Part shown: positions 22,152 through 32,901 of the stretch, one piece after another
Numbering within the stretch: the first letter of the stretch is position 1
How the letters are laid out: each line of letters starts with the position of its first letter
From: Heligmosomoides polygyrus polygyrus
Taxonomy: Eukaryota > Nematoda > Chromadorea > Rhabditida > Heligmosomidae
Direction of reading: 5' to 3'
NCBI GenBank assembly: GCA_947396885.1
Contig: OX377206.1
Coordinates: 86,611,960 to 86,675,959, forward strand
Length of the DNA: 64,000 bases
The notes under the pieces: model-generated
Database searches by the model: none
What the model saw: the letters and a program-made list of their open reading frames with translations, nothing else
What the model was told of the DNA's origin: nothing
Made by a program: the position numbers and the translations under genes

Positions 22152-24157
22152 GTTAGTGGTCATTCATTTTCTTTAATTTTTGCTTAGAAATTTGAAATAT
22201 GAGAAAAAAGAACTGTAGGACTGCCGGCGAAAAATCTCTCAAGAGGAGAGGTCTTAAGGATTGTGGGCTGCCCAAACTTCAAAATGCAAAATTGTCTTGT
22301 TCTTCTGCTCTTCTCCTTCCGAAGAAAGGCTGGAGTTCACCCACGGCTGAACCACATAGCAAAAAGTCTCTAAGGATCACTAAAAGCTGCGTATTTCTAG
22401 AGAATTATGTAAATATATAGTGCATTCTATTTGCTCTTCCATTCGTCGGCGTAAATATAATGACCTCACAAAAGGTCGACATCTCCGTCGGTCGTAAAGA
22501 TCACTCACAGGAGCTATTATCGACACCTTTTCACTGTTGATGGTCTGAGTATCGCACAAACTAAATGCGTCTTATCGCTAGTGAAGAGCATCTATCGTCC
22601 ATTATTGATTTAATACTTCAAAAAAACTAGATATGAGAGCATGTGGTGATTGATTTTTTCGATTTTAGATTTACAAAAAAAACTAGATATGAGATCATTT
22701 TATGAGACTTCCGAGTTTGCTGGGATCCACACATGCTCCACGTCGACGTTTGCACAGATTCAATCGTTTAAATTAGGATTGACGCGATGTCAACGTGTTC
22801 GATCTAATAATCAATATCAACCGATAGTGATAATTTCTGCTCAGATTTGGCAGTTAGAGGCACTCTTAATTTGACAGTTGAAGGCAGAGGTATATGACAG
22901 CCACTGGATTCCGCATACGACACCGAATAGGTCGTATGATCGATACAGATCGATATTTTCGTACGTCAGGCAGGTCTGATACCTTGCTGAAGGAATCGTC
23001 TAAAGGGATTGCCGCAGCACTAACTTGACACTGATTTTTGTCCTGTTTAACCGTCTAAAATTCTGATGTAGGAAAGCGGATTGTCGGTAGACGATGTTTA
23101 TAATAAAAAATATTATCGACCAATAATTCTACATAAATCGATTAGTACTTCGATGTTGATGTTTCAACCAGCACTCGTCCAGTTCGGCGATTGGGTTGGC
23201 TGAGAAGAAAATTGTATAAAAACTATTATTTTGTCGTCTTAGCGGCCAGCCTGACTAATAGCTGATCTTCGTCCAATTAATCAAGTTATCGATCGGTTAA
23301 TCGATTTTATTTGTTGAGGAGCTCGTTCTGCGAGCATCATGCATGCGCCATTCCTACTTCTAAGGAGGATATGAAGGCAAACGTAGAAAATATTGATCAA
23401 TATTGATCAGAAACTTTTGCGAAGAAGTCGAGCAGCAAATGGCTAAATACTGGTCTATTTTTCAACCCCTGCGCGCTACATAGGTATACAAAAAATCAGA
23501 GCTACTACGGTACAGCCTATAGATATGTCTGAATTTCCAAGTAATTCCTTCTCAAATGTTGGAGATTTTTCATTTTGTAAAATATGTACTATGAATTTCA
23601 GCAATACATTGGTGATATCGATTAATGACACTTGTTACTTATTTATTTAGCAACATAACGTTCAACCTCTCCGCTAATGACACTGCACTTCTCATGGAAA
23701 AAGCAGCTGAGCCACAGGAGGACCTAGCACTTCTGTTGTGAATGTAAATCATTGTTCCTCATGGAAAAATGCTTCCATCAGTGCTCCGGCATGCAATTAC
23801 AACCTCATTTTGATTTCGTTGAAGGCTGCAACAAGATCGAGGTCGTCGTCTAGTTAACTGCTTGCTTTTCATCCTATTTTTTTTTCACTTTATGGCAACG
23901 CTCTCCTGAAATTTCCGTCACACAATGGGATTTCAATTCACCAAGGTATGGCAAGCAGTCAGCCAGATGTCGACTTTGATAGTGTGCGCTTCCTTTACGA
24001 GGAGTAGAATCTCGTTTTCTGTGATTTTTTCTTGTTGTCATTGTATCGTTTGCAAAATAAATAGTAATAATTGTAATGGTCTGTGTTTGAAAATAGAGTT
24101 CAATAGGCCCTAAACAATTTCTTTTGCGAAGTCACTTCTCAAAACGTAATACTTTGT
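22152..24157. other. Spacer with ATCGAT-rich repeat
   Basis: No supported gene. ATCGAT/GATCAATATT-rich sequence lies at about 22,900-23,410. It is downstream of the MOLO1-like gene (minus strand) and may hold its 3' untranslated region. Confidence 0.35.
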
Positions 24158-24260
24158 TTAATGATTAGATAAAAGCAATTGAGCTTCACACAAAGCTTCC
24201 GGCAGATTCCGAAGTTTCGAGACGAGTGTCGCCTTTTCTGTGTCGATACGAGTCGATGGA
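24158..24260 (-). CDS. MOLO1-like exon 9, tentative terminal exon
   Basis: After a GTATCTTCAG acceptor, the frame dictated by exon 8 reads CPSTRIDTEKATLVSKLRNL and stops at TAA (24,158-24,160). The alternative phase encodes SIDSYRHRKGDTRLETSESA and a TGA; it would need another exon in between. Either way the coding sequence probably ends here. Confidence 0.4.
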
Positions 24261-27200
24261 CTGAAGATACGCCAATCGACTGGATCCGGTAAGTGATACG
24301 GTCCGCGGCAGTGAGATTTCACTCACTGAACTGAAAGTGATATTCTATAGACACCGTACTACACCACTCACAGATGATCATCTACAATGCTATTGAATTC
24401 AGAACTTCCAAGGATGCTAGTCGTTTTTGTGGCCTACATGGGCAGAAGGGAATGTGTCAGACCAATTAAGACACATCGTACTGGCATTCCACCTAAAGGG
24501 GCAGGTACGATCGCTCCCAAGTTCGATCGGTGCTGCGAGTGTTTGTGATTGGCTGGCGTGTTTCTATCTCCTGCTGCAGGCCACATTAGCGACAAGCACT
24601 CAAACTTACCATCTTCTTCGATTTGAGGTCGGCGATGTGAGACTGCTACCGCTGGAGCCAGTGTTTCCTTCCTCTGATATCACTTCGCCTGCCTCATTCG
24701 TCTTAAACTTATTGATGCTTTCTGCACCTCCTTCGCGCTTCAAATTGTCTTCAGAAGACCTGGAATTGGATCGATCATATAAGCTCAGCAGTTGCACACG
24801 ATGGAACACATGCCTTAATGTTTCAAACGAGTAACTCACGTATAATTCGGATCTTGACCCTTGCCATGGCCATGCCACTGGAACATCTCATTAAACCCGC
24901 AACGCTTCCAAAGCAGTAAAACCAGAAATGCTAGCGAAAGCAGTGCGATCAATATAGAAATAATCATGATTACATAGATCCACCTGAAAAAATGAAAATC
25001 AAAAATCATCACAGAAGGATCTTCACAAAAACAAACTTAGAGCAGTGTTGCCGAATCATACACGTATTATTGATTTAGTTTTGATCTAGCCTGAAGAAGA
25101 CGTAATGAATACAGGCCTTCCGAAATTTCTCAATCAGGCCCCTTCAAAACGACGGAGAGTGAAACGTGATGAAGAATTCAAAAAGTCGATCTGGCATTGA
25201 ACGGGAGGACCTTCTAAATTCGTTAACTTACTTTTCGTAGATTTTACGAAAATTTCAGTATGTATTGAAGGAGCATTTCCAAGAAAAGGTACTAGTCGCT
25301 GATGTGGCCTACATGAACGAGAAAGACGCACGGCACCAATTATAAGCAATCGAAGCGCCAAACACCCGCTAGTCAATCGTACGTGTCGCACTGCGTGTCA
25401 GCATCGTTCAATGCCGTTTGATTGGTCTTGTGCGCCCCTCACTCCCCATGTAGGCAACATTAGCGACAAGTACCACAAGCTATCTATCTTTGTTGGTATG
25501 CTGTGAAATGTAGTTGTTGAAAAATTTAAAATTGCCCAAATGCATATAAATTTCAAACACTTGTATGCTGAAGGGTTTCAGCGCTACAATTTTTTTCGTA
25601 GATGTCACCAAGACCACTCACATTGGCTCCCCACATAAATAAAAGCTCCTAATCTGAAACATGGGTGGGAAACGCACACTGGCACAGATCCGCTGTGTCC
25701 TGTTGAAATAGTCGTATTCGGGGCCACTTCCTGATTGTAGTCCGTCGTGGCGTTCTTGATGCTTGCGATTGTAGATGAGTCCTAAGCGTACAGTAAAATT
25801 CTCAGGTCTCCAGAATCCTCAGATATCATTGAGTTGAACGACATAATAGCGCAGTAAGATTTCTGTGACGAATAAAGGATAAAGGATAAAGGATGGCGTT
25901 ACTCAAAACCTTTTGGAATGCGCCACGCATTCTACTTTTACGTGATATCTTGGAGGCGAATGCGTATTTGGCCATACAATCACTTACGGTGGTCAGCCAC
26001 TGAACAAGTCAGCGCTTCCCCCACCCCATTTAAAAGTGTGATGCCTGACCGGGAAATCCGAACCAGGAACCTGGTATCGGGTACAAGCAACAGTCGGCAC
26101 CTCCTCTGACTGCACTACACGCGCCCCAAGTTGAATAGGTACAAATATTGTGGGCTTTTCTTTAAAACAACCAATATTACTGCAAAATTTGTAGCAGGTT
26201 TTTAGAGGTTTTTAACTACTACATTGTAATATATTTCCTAAGATATCTAGAACTAAAGCACAGAGTTTAGCATTTAGTTTTATAAAATAAAAATTGGCCT
26301 AGTCTTAGCCCTACTTTATACTTACGCCGCCACGCGGCGCGGCACCACGATCGCCATAGATATCGATTCTTCGCGCGGTCTGATCGATATCTATTCCGAC
26401 TATGGTGCCGCGCCGCGCAGCGGTGCAACTATGAACCAGAGCTTAGTCTGAGGGAGCACTGAACGCTTTGTTTGATAGCAGCTGCAGAAATGGGAATGAA
26501 CTATTGTTCCTAGACAACATGCTGACCTGCTATATGAGTAGACGGTGTTCTGGAAATGCGTACACCATAGAATATCTCAACATTTGTGTGTTCGATACAC
26601 TTATCGACCAGTACCCCTCCACTCCCCTTGAATACATGTAGGATATACTCAAATGTAATCAAATGAAATTGAACTTTTCTCGGAGCTTACGGCAGTTTAG
26701 CATCGTTCAAGGAATGACCATCGAACACCAGTTCAATGAATCAGACTGTCGAAAATTGAGTGGGTCAGGCATGCGGCCCCGTAACTGACTGAATCTCGAT
26801 GCACTATGTTGGCTGTGAATGTTTTCGTCGCAGCTGTTCGAGAAAGGTCCGAAGGTTTCCCGGGGCCGCATTCGTGGGTAGGCGGGGTATATGGGGGTAG
26901 AGATAAGATAAGAGCCAGGTAGGGATAAGGTAAGAGTCAGAGATGCGGGCTTCATCGTGGGTATCTCTACCCCTATTCCCGCGGGTTAGTCGTTGATGAA
27001 TCCGGCCCCTGAGCTCAATTTGTTACCCTAACTGATGACGCTCGAGCAGGGAAAACCAACTGAGCTACTCTGGCACAAGAAAAGAATAGGTACGTACGAA
27101 CGATGGGATTATCGATCCAGCAGTGATCCAGTGTTTCTGAAGTGAACTTATAAATTTTTTAAAGAATTTTGCTTGCTCCCTATGTCTCCAGGTCAAGAAT

Positions 27201-30200
27201 AACGTTGAATATTCGATTTTCAAGGGATTGAACATAATCATAGACTAAATAAGATATCCGATAAGGGAAACTCACTAAACCCATATGATCGAATGATAGA
27301 AGTGCAAAGCATGAAATTTTGAGACACAATGTAGAGTGGCATTTAGCTCCTCATCTACTTTTGTTAACAAGTCTTCGACAAATTTCGTTTAAACAAACGA
27401 AGCCCTTAGGGATTGATTGATAGTTATAACTATATCACGAAGGGCGCGTGTAGCGCAGTCGGAGGAGGCGCCGACTGTCGCGTGCATCCGATACCAGGTT
27501 CCTGGTTTGGATTTCCCGCCCAGGCCAACCAAGCCTTCCATCCCTCCGGGATCGGTTAATTGGTACCAGACTTGTCTGGGAAGGATAGAGCGCTGACTTC
27601 TTCAACGGCTGGCCACCGCAAGTCATTGTATGGCCAAATACGCATTCAAATCGCCTCCACGATATCCCGTAGAAGTAGAATGCGTGGCGCATCCCAAAAG
27701 AAATTGAATAACGCCGTCCTTTATCCTTTATCTTTAACTATATCACTAAAATTTTAAGCGAATAAAAGAAAAAAAAGTAAAAACTAACTGAAGCATAAAA
27801 AACATCATCTAAAAATTCTCACCTTGAATGGATCCACGAGAATGTTACCGACTTCCTCAACGATTTTGTTCAGTCCTTCCATGTAGTTCCGCTCGAGGAA
27901 CATATTCTTGTACTGACTCAATGACGTATTCATGCGGTCCTTCGGAAACACAAGGTCGGAGCCTGTCTGAATTTACGTGTAATCGCATTGACCCATCTTC
28001 CTTTATGGTACACTGGCAAAAGTAAATGAAACTGCTCTGCCTTTCTCTGGAATGCTGCCAGAAAAAAAGAACTGAAAAGAAGAGCTAGTTCCCCAGTCTG
28101 TCCATCTGTCTATCCGTCAGCGCAAATTAAATTTCAGCTCTAATGCTTTCACAACAACACGATAATATTGGCTCTTGCTCAGGGTTAACCGCATCATGTG
28201 CGTATCAGGTGAATACTGAAGCCGGTGGAGGACTTCATAGAAAGTAAGCAATATCGATTGGTCCGTCAATGGTGATCGATTTTGTCGACGTTCGTTAATA
28301 AATGACCGTTCCAAGTGGAAATCATAAATAATTCAACACATACATATGAATACATGCATATGATTGCTAATGGACGGAATTCAGACGTTTAATAATATCG
28401 ATCGCCATTCAAAAACTGTTCATAATGTCGCTTGCCCTCGGCTAAAAAACCTAGCAGCCTCCAAAACGAGTTAACATCATCGGTCAATAAAAATCGATCG
28501 TTTGATAGCTTGAAGAGTGAAACACGCGAATATGATGGCCGAAGTATATATTCTGAGCCGGCAGATAACATTGATCACTAATCAATAGTTTTGATCGATA
28601 TTATCGATTTTGCATGGAAATTGCCGACAGACTTCACAACACAGAATACGGTATCCATTGATTCGTATTTCTGCCCAAATCTGACGGCTTCACGCGGGAA
28701 TGATACCGCTATAATGGTCGATATGACAACATCTCATACGACAAAGCAAAATTAGCAATTGGCTGAACAAAAACGACCCCTTGAAAGCCTCTAAACATAC
28801 GAGCACTATTGATTGATGAATTGTTATTGTGCAATCACCAACACTTGAGCGATACTATTGATTCTCGTCCTGAATTGGCCGTTTAGATCAGAAATTGAAC
28901 TAGCGCCTGTGCAGGCATGCTCCAAAGCAAGTTATCAATTGATTGATATCGTTTTCGAATCCTGTCGATCGGGTAGTTGATAAAATCAATATTATCGACG
29001 TCTGGCTAGCGAGGATCCACATGAATCACATAAGCAGCATCACACGGCTAATCAATATCGCGACAGTGTCGACTTTCGTTCATAAATTGATGCTTGAAGT
29101 GGAAATTGCGCAGACATTTTCGCCGTGTGCCGTGTTGCTGGCAGTGTTGATCGACAAACTAATATCGATTAAATTTATCGACTTCAGAGCGATGCCTAGT
29201 CAGACCGGTCGATATGCCGCCTGAGTGTACCTAGAACGGCAAAAGAAGACGCACCCAAACATAGAGCTCCTTGGCGAGTTCGACTCCAAGAATGAGAATG
29301 TAGTTCTTACACGGTTGCGCATCAAGTCCAAACGCTTCGCGTAAATCGTGTCCGAAAGTCGTCTGTAAATAAATTCAGTCCCAGTTAACGGTTATCCGCG
29401 CTTCGACGCTCACCAAGTCTTTGCTGGTGATATTCTGATTGGAAGTGGTGTTGATTCTTCGCGCCAGAATGACGAATATTCGCACATCGGTCAGATTGCC
29501 CATAGTACAGTTCTCTTTGGCCTCTTCTGTGTATTGAACATCAACGTTGAGGAGTCCTGAAATGACCGCTGCTTCTCACCCAGAAATGTCTATTGCCACC
29601 TTTGTCTTTAAGACATGATGTATGTATGTAAGATGCGCATGCACTATAGTTGTGCTCTTAAAATTTTTTCGAATTTTCGAATGGCTTTGAATGCTCACAA
29701 ATTTCGAATATCTGAAATTGAATATATTCGAAAAAGCGGTTTTCTGAATACTCGATTTCGAAGACATTCGAAAAACGCAATTTTTGAATGTTCGGATTCG
29801 AATACTTAAATTTGGGTAAAAAAATCACTCGAATGGCTACTAGAATAGGTATTCGAGCACAACTGTGGCATGCACGTTTATATTAGGTTGGCAACTAATT
29901 TCGTGGACTCTCAAGAATCTTCAGCAAAACTATTTATAACAAATAACTAATGACAATCTTTAATTAAAATAAGATCCCTCGGAACGCAGAAGTGCTTCTC
30001 GCTTATCAGGTAGCTGGTCTATCCCACGGCCATAGAATTATTTTGCTTTTAAAGCCAAGAATCTTTGGAGGTGCATTTTGACCCGGTCCACATTATTAAA
30101 TCATCTTCCAACGAAGAAGTACTGCATCGAACTAACACTCGGCGTAGTCACTCGGCGCAAGGTCTGGGCTGTAAGGTGGATGAGTTTGACGCTCCCAGTC

Positions 30201-32848
30201 AAGGTCTTCTATTTTTTGAGGCGTCCGGTTCGCTACGTTCCCTCCATCTGCTGGTGTCAAGAAGGTATTAACTTCTGGGAGCTCGTCGAGAACGGTTCCA
30301 GCATTAATGCTGTAATCTACTCTTCTCATCCTGGCCGCGCGCAGGCTGAACTCCGCTGGAATCGGTTCGGACAGATTTTCAGGAGCGGAATTATCTATCA
30401 GCAAGGTAACGCCAGATCACACGTCACGAATCGGGAGCTTCAAAAAGTCGAAGACCTTAGCTGGGAGCGTCTAACTCACCCACCTTACACACAGGCTGTG
30501 TGCCAAATGACTAGCACCCTTATAGCAGGCTGCAGCACTTCTTGGTTGGAGGACGATTTATTAATGTGGACCATGTCAAAATGCACCTCCAAGGATTCTT
30601 GGCTTCAAAAGCACAAGGATTCTACAGCTGTGGGATGGGCCAGGTAGCTGATAAATGAGAAGCAGTTCCGCGTTGCAACAGATCTTACTTTGGTTGAAAA
30701 TTATTATTTGTTATTCGTTTACGAACACCTTTGTTGAAGGCGCTTGAGAGTCCACGAAATTAGTTGCCAACCTAATACGTGACGATGGAACACAGTCGAA
30801 GTGAGGAAGATTCTGAAGCTTCTAGAGATCAGTATTAGATGAATCTACTCAATGATCAACTCGAAGGGCAACTATAGTTTACCAGGGAAACGTCAACGGT
30901 AAGTGAACGGAATTCCATAAGAAGTCGGACTAGCTACATACTTTGAGCAGAAGTTTGAAATAGGTTAATACTTGTCAATTACTACTTTTCCGACTGTCGT
31001 CATAGAAATTTCGTTAAAGGTTCAAGAGAAAGGCTGTTCAGCTGGCGTTGAATTTCTGCGGTCAACCCCAGTTGCTCTTTTAGTTGACCGCTGCGAGTGT
31101 CTTAAACATTTTAAGATGAAAGCGTAAGGTGGCGAACAATTAGTATAATTGCGTAGGAGACGTCATGTCTCGAACGCTCCAGGATGCATTTATTTAAAAT
31201 CCCGTTGAACCTCTAAAGAAAAGTGGACCATCAGTAGGTGAAAGCTCTGTCACCTATCGGTGAATTTCATGCAACGAGCGGTTGCTCTTCGACTTCATCG
31301 ACGGTCCACCCGCCGTTCACCACCAGCGGTTTCACTATTACCATTGCCACAGTCATGCTTCACTGCTATACCTTAAACCAGGTTCTATAACGTAGCACAG
31401 CTTTTTTTGCCCTATGAGTGCTATGGGTGTGCTTTGAAAGGCTTCCCAGCAAGTAAAAAGAATTGCTCGGCTAGTCGATACCAATCAATATTATCGACTG
31501 TATCCAAAATGTTCTAGCTTTAAATAGTGAATCCTTGGCGAATGTAGAGACCTATGGAAAGAGGAACTCAACAACTGTAAAGGCGTCCGGAAGCCAGTGG
31601 TTGATCAGCCATTTTATCATCTTAAACGATATTAATTGGTCGAATCCAAACAGATTTCACTGCTGGTAATCAATAACAATCATCGAATCCGAACAGATTT
31701 CACTGCTGGTAATCAATAACAATCAATCTCTCAATATCTATCAATGGAATTTACGAGGTGCGAGCTAATCCAATTTGGTGGTGGCCAGTATGATCCTTTC
31801 ACAATAATTAAATAATACTTAAAGATGTTCGCGATTTTTGGGGTAAAAGTGAAGTGTTTATGCCTCAAGTCATAAATGTGGCCCATATGAATAGTTGAGA
31901 GCTTGTCACACTGAATAAGGTCTTATTGACACCACTAGGAGAATATACTATCGGTGCCCTGATTGGGTGTAACCTGTTCGGTAGGTAATCTGATTGGTTG
32001 TGGTTTTCTGGCGCGTTCAAGCCTCTCTATGCAGTCCATACTGACGAGTACTACCATGCTGGAACTCACTTTGAGTTTGTTTGGCTATGTTATCGTTGAT
32101 CGTCTGCCGCCACGTGTCCGTAAGGATTCGATCCGGATCGCATAGAGTGGAGTGCTCAACGGTGTTACATTTGGCAGCATTTGTCCTCGGATCAGGATAC
32201 GTGTTTGGCTCCCATTGCTGAAGAACAGTTGATTAAGTTGGAAGAAGATGTTCAATATTGCTGTTTCACAAAATGGTCGTAAAAACTCCACGAAAGTGAA
32301 GAGTCGAGTCTAAAGGGTTGCGCAGAGCTTTATCGCAGCCTGACGCGGCGTGAATCTTTACTCCAATATTGATTGGTCTCACCGCTAATCGATATTAAGC
32401 ATAACATGGCGCCGCGATGGACAATATAAAGCTTATGCAGCTAGATACTAAGTGAGCTTGTCATCGCAATAAGGAACTTTCCGATTTTTGTTCAACCTTT
32501 GTTCCTCCAATCAAGCAGTTAACGCAAAATTTTTGAGAAAAAAAAAACTATGGAGATCCGGTTTTTAGAGTGGTTTCCGTTTTCGTAATCATTCCTTCCT
32601 AAACCTCCGGTGCCGCTTCAAAATACTATGACGATCACGCTTACAAAGATGTCACTTTCAGGCGAATGTACTGGCATTGTCACAATTACGGGAGGACATC
32701 CTTCATCAGAGACCGGGCGTAGAAAAACGAGTCCGAAATCTATTTAGGTTCACCAGAAGTTGACACGTGTCGGTAGGTCGGTAGTTACCTCAGTGTCAGC
32801 TCGTAATACTGTTCCTGACGCTATAATAAGGGAGAGCAGTGAAAGCAT
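24158..32848 (-). CDS. molo-1: MOLO1/TPM-domain membrane protein (MOLO-1-like)
   Basis: Likely homologue of C. elegans MOLO-1, an auxiliary membrane protein that modulates levamisole-sensitive acetylcholine receptors at the neuromuscular junction. Exons inferred (minus): 32848-32789, 32217-32070, 29556-29414, 29362-29255, 27966-27823, 25781-25678, 24983-24840, 24759-24610, 24260-24158. Junction phases agree throughout; total about 367 residues. The signal peptide is MLSLLSLIIASGTVLRA. The family hallmark follows: NTYPDPRTNAAKC, then LCDPDRILTD. The TPM domain has VRIFVILARR, FGHDLREAFGLD, CKNYILILGVELAKELYVW and ALERNY-like FLERNYMEGLNKIVEEVG. One helix (IMIISILIALLSLAFLVLLL) and an acidic, Ser-rich tail complete it. 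Family recognition rests on motifs; orthology to molo-1 and not another MOLO1 paralogue is an inference. The last exon is tentative. Confidence 0.75.
24412..24600. mobile_element. MITE with GTCGCTAATGTGG-type ends
   Basis: Left GTGGCCTACATG, right GGCCACATTAGCGACAAGC. It ends about ten bases from the donor of MOLO1-like exon 8, inside the intron. Confidence 0.65.
24610..24983 (-). CDS. MOLO1-like exons 7-8: membrane helix and cytoplasmic tail
   Basis: Exon 7 (24983-24840) follows TTTTTCAG and encodes WIYVIMIISILIALLSLAF, LVLLLWKRCGF, then a polar FQWHGHGKGQDPNY. Exon 8 (24759-24610) follows ATTCCAG and encodes SSEDNLKREGGAESINKFKT, NEAGEVISEEG and SNRRR, ending in a strong TG|GTAAGT donor. 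Positive residues directly after the helix (WKR) place the C-terminus in the cytoplasm. Confidence 0.75.
25288..25474. mobile_element. MITE with GTCGCTAATGTGG-type ends
   Basis: Clear ends GGTACTAGTCGCTGATGTGG and CATTAGCGACAAGTACC, 187 bp, in the intron between exons 6 and 7 of the MOLO1-like gene. Confidence 0.75.
25678..25781 (-). CDS. MOLO1-like exon 6: juxtamembrane stalk
   Basis: 34 codons plus two bases, with several N-glycosylation motifs (KNATT, PNTTIS). The donor CCAGT|GTGCGT joins exon 7 to give SVPVWIYV at the membrane entry. The acceptor (GCTTAG) is weak, and the sequence is low in complexity, so the borders are less sure than for its neighbours. Confidence 0.6.
25870..26128 (-). 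repeat. SINE copy, reverse orientation
   Basis: GGATAAAGGATAAAGGAT tail, GCGCCACGCATTCTAC, CATACAATCACTTACGGTGG, and the reverse head CCGAACCAGGAACCTGG...GCACTACACGCGCCCC. It lies in a MOLO1-like intron. Confidence 0.85.
26308..26442. mobile_element. Tourist-like palindromic MITE, 135 bp
   Basis: Ends GCCCTACTTTATACTTACGCC and GGTGCAACTATGAACCAGAGC, GC-rich stems (CGCGGCGCGGCACCA and its complement), flanked by TTA on both sides. It is closely related to the copy inside the Penelope-like element at 43,745. Confidence 0.85.
26443..27442. other. Intronic spacer, nothing recognised
   Basis: No MOLO1-like exon in phase was found here. A GGTAGAGATAAGATAAGAGCC / GGATAAGGTAAGAG short tandem similarity occurs near 26,895-26,940. 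Otherwise unremarkable. Confidence 0.35.
27443..27734 (+). repeat. SINE, best full-length copy
   Basis: A 290-bp copy that can serve as type. A-box-like TAGCGCAGTCGGAGGAGG sits 12 bases from the 5' end and B-box-like GGTTTGGATTTCCCG about 55 bases further. The first bases GGGCG pair with CGCCC after the B-box, as a tRNA acceptor stem would. The body has CCATCCCTCCGGGATCGG, GGCTGGCCACCGCAAGTCAT and CCACGATATCCCGTAGAAG; the 3' end is a CTTTATC repeat. These features define a tRNA-derived SINE transcribed by polymerase III. Its partner LINE is not evident from the 3' end. Confidence 0.9.
27823..27966 (-). CDS. MOLO1-like exon 5: end of TPM domain
   Basis: 48 codons exactly, between an AATTCAG acceptor and an AAG|GTGAGA donor. 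It encodes TGSDLVFPKDRMNTSLSQYK and NMFLERNYMEGLNKIVEEVG, matching the pattern in this family where a variable loop leads to a helix with a NY-x(2)-AL/GL motif. Confidence 0.8.
28240..29220. repeat. ATCGAT-rich degenerate repeat block
   Basis: About 1 kb in which CGATCAATATTATCGA-like motifs recur every 60-150 bp. It is non-coding and fills most of the intron between MOLO1-like exons 4 and 5. Confidence 0.5.
29255..29556 (-). CDS. MOLO1-like exons 3-4: TPM domain core
   Basis: Exon 3 (29556-29414) encodes EAKENCTMGNLTDVRIFVIL and two N-glycosylation motifs (NTT, NIT). Exon 4 (29362-29255) encodes FGHDLREAFGLDAQPCKNYI and LILGVELAKELYVW, the central strand and helix of the TPM fold. Splice sites: TTTCAG acceptor, TTG|GTGAGC donor, TTTACAG acceptor, TGG|GTGCGT donor. 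Confidence 0.8.
29636..29875. mobile_element. TTCGAA-rich MITE (copy 2)
   Basis: Ends GCATGCACTATAGTTGTGCTC and GAGCACAACTGTGGCATGC, with ATTCGAA motifs throughout. It is 80 bp upstream of MOLO1-like exon 3 (minus strand). Confidence 0.7.
29883..30775. mobile_element. Mariner-type foldback element
   Basis: TTAGGTTGGCAACTAATTTC at the left and GAAATTAGTTGCCAACCTAA at the right, flanked by TA. The two halves are inverted copies of the same mariner 3' region: the left arm, read on minus, gives EDLDWERQTHPPYSPDLAPSDY (third catalytic Asp region), and the right arm on plus gives KVEDLSWERLTHPPY. No complete transposase remains. Confidence 0.8.
30776..31867. other. Intronic spacer with ATCGAT-type repeats
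   Basis: No exon recognised. Two near-identical 40-bp copies of CAGATTTCACTGCTGGTAATC lie at 31,648 and 31,690, a local tandem duplication. It is within the intron between MOLO1-like exons 2 and 3. Confidence 0.4.
31868..32053. mobile_element. MITE with GTCGCTAATGTGG-type ends (diverged)
   Basis: Left AAATGTGGCCCATATGAATAG, right TATGCAGTCCATACTGACGAG. It is 16 bp from the donor of MOLO1-like exon 2. Confidence 0.45.
32070..32848 (-). CDS. MOLO1-like exons 1-2: signal peptide and CDPD motif
   Basis: Exon 1 (32848-32789, 20 codons) is a signal peptide ending RADTE at a GAG|GTAACT donor. Exon 2 (32217-32070) follows a TTCTTCAG acceptor in phase 0 and encodes QWEPNTYPDPRTNAAKC, then STLCDPDRILTDTWRQTIND, the conserved start of the MOLO1 family, where YPxP and CDPD recur. 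The donor is AAA|GTGAGT, phase 1, matching the two leading bases of exon 3. Confidence 0.75.
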
Positions 32849-32892
32849 AACAGCATCGATGATCGGTCTCCGAAGTGTACTGTTCAACGCTT

Positions 32893-32901
32893 TCGGATCT
32901 G
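32893..32901 (-). promoter_or_regulatory. Candidate SL trans-splice acceptor
   Basis: On the minus strand CGCATTTCAG ends 50 bases before the MOLO1-like ATG, with no upstream coding frame. Position and consensus fit nematode trans-splicing; the alternative is a cis-acceptor of a 5' untranslated exon. Confidence 0.4.

Noticed and set aside
24840..24983. Integrin alpha membrane segment (WIYV...WKRCGF resembles the integrin GFFKR end)
   Set aside because: The linked upstream exons carry MOLO1/TPM motifs and no integrin repeats, and GFFKR itself is absent.
32654..32746. Possible exon FGLVFLRPVSDEGCPPVIVT between MOLO1-like exons 1 and 2
   Set aside because: Its phase (two leading bases) does not fit the phase-0 donor of exon 1, while exon 1 joins exon 2 directly in phase and in family order.
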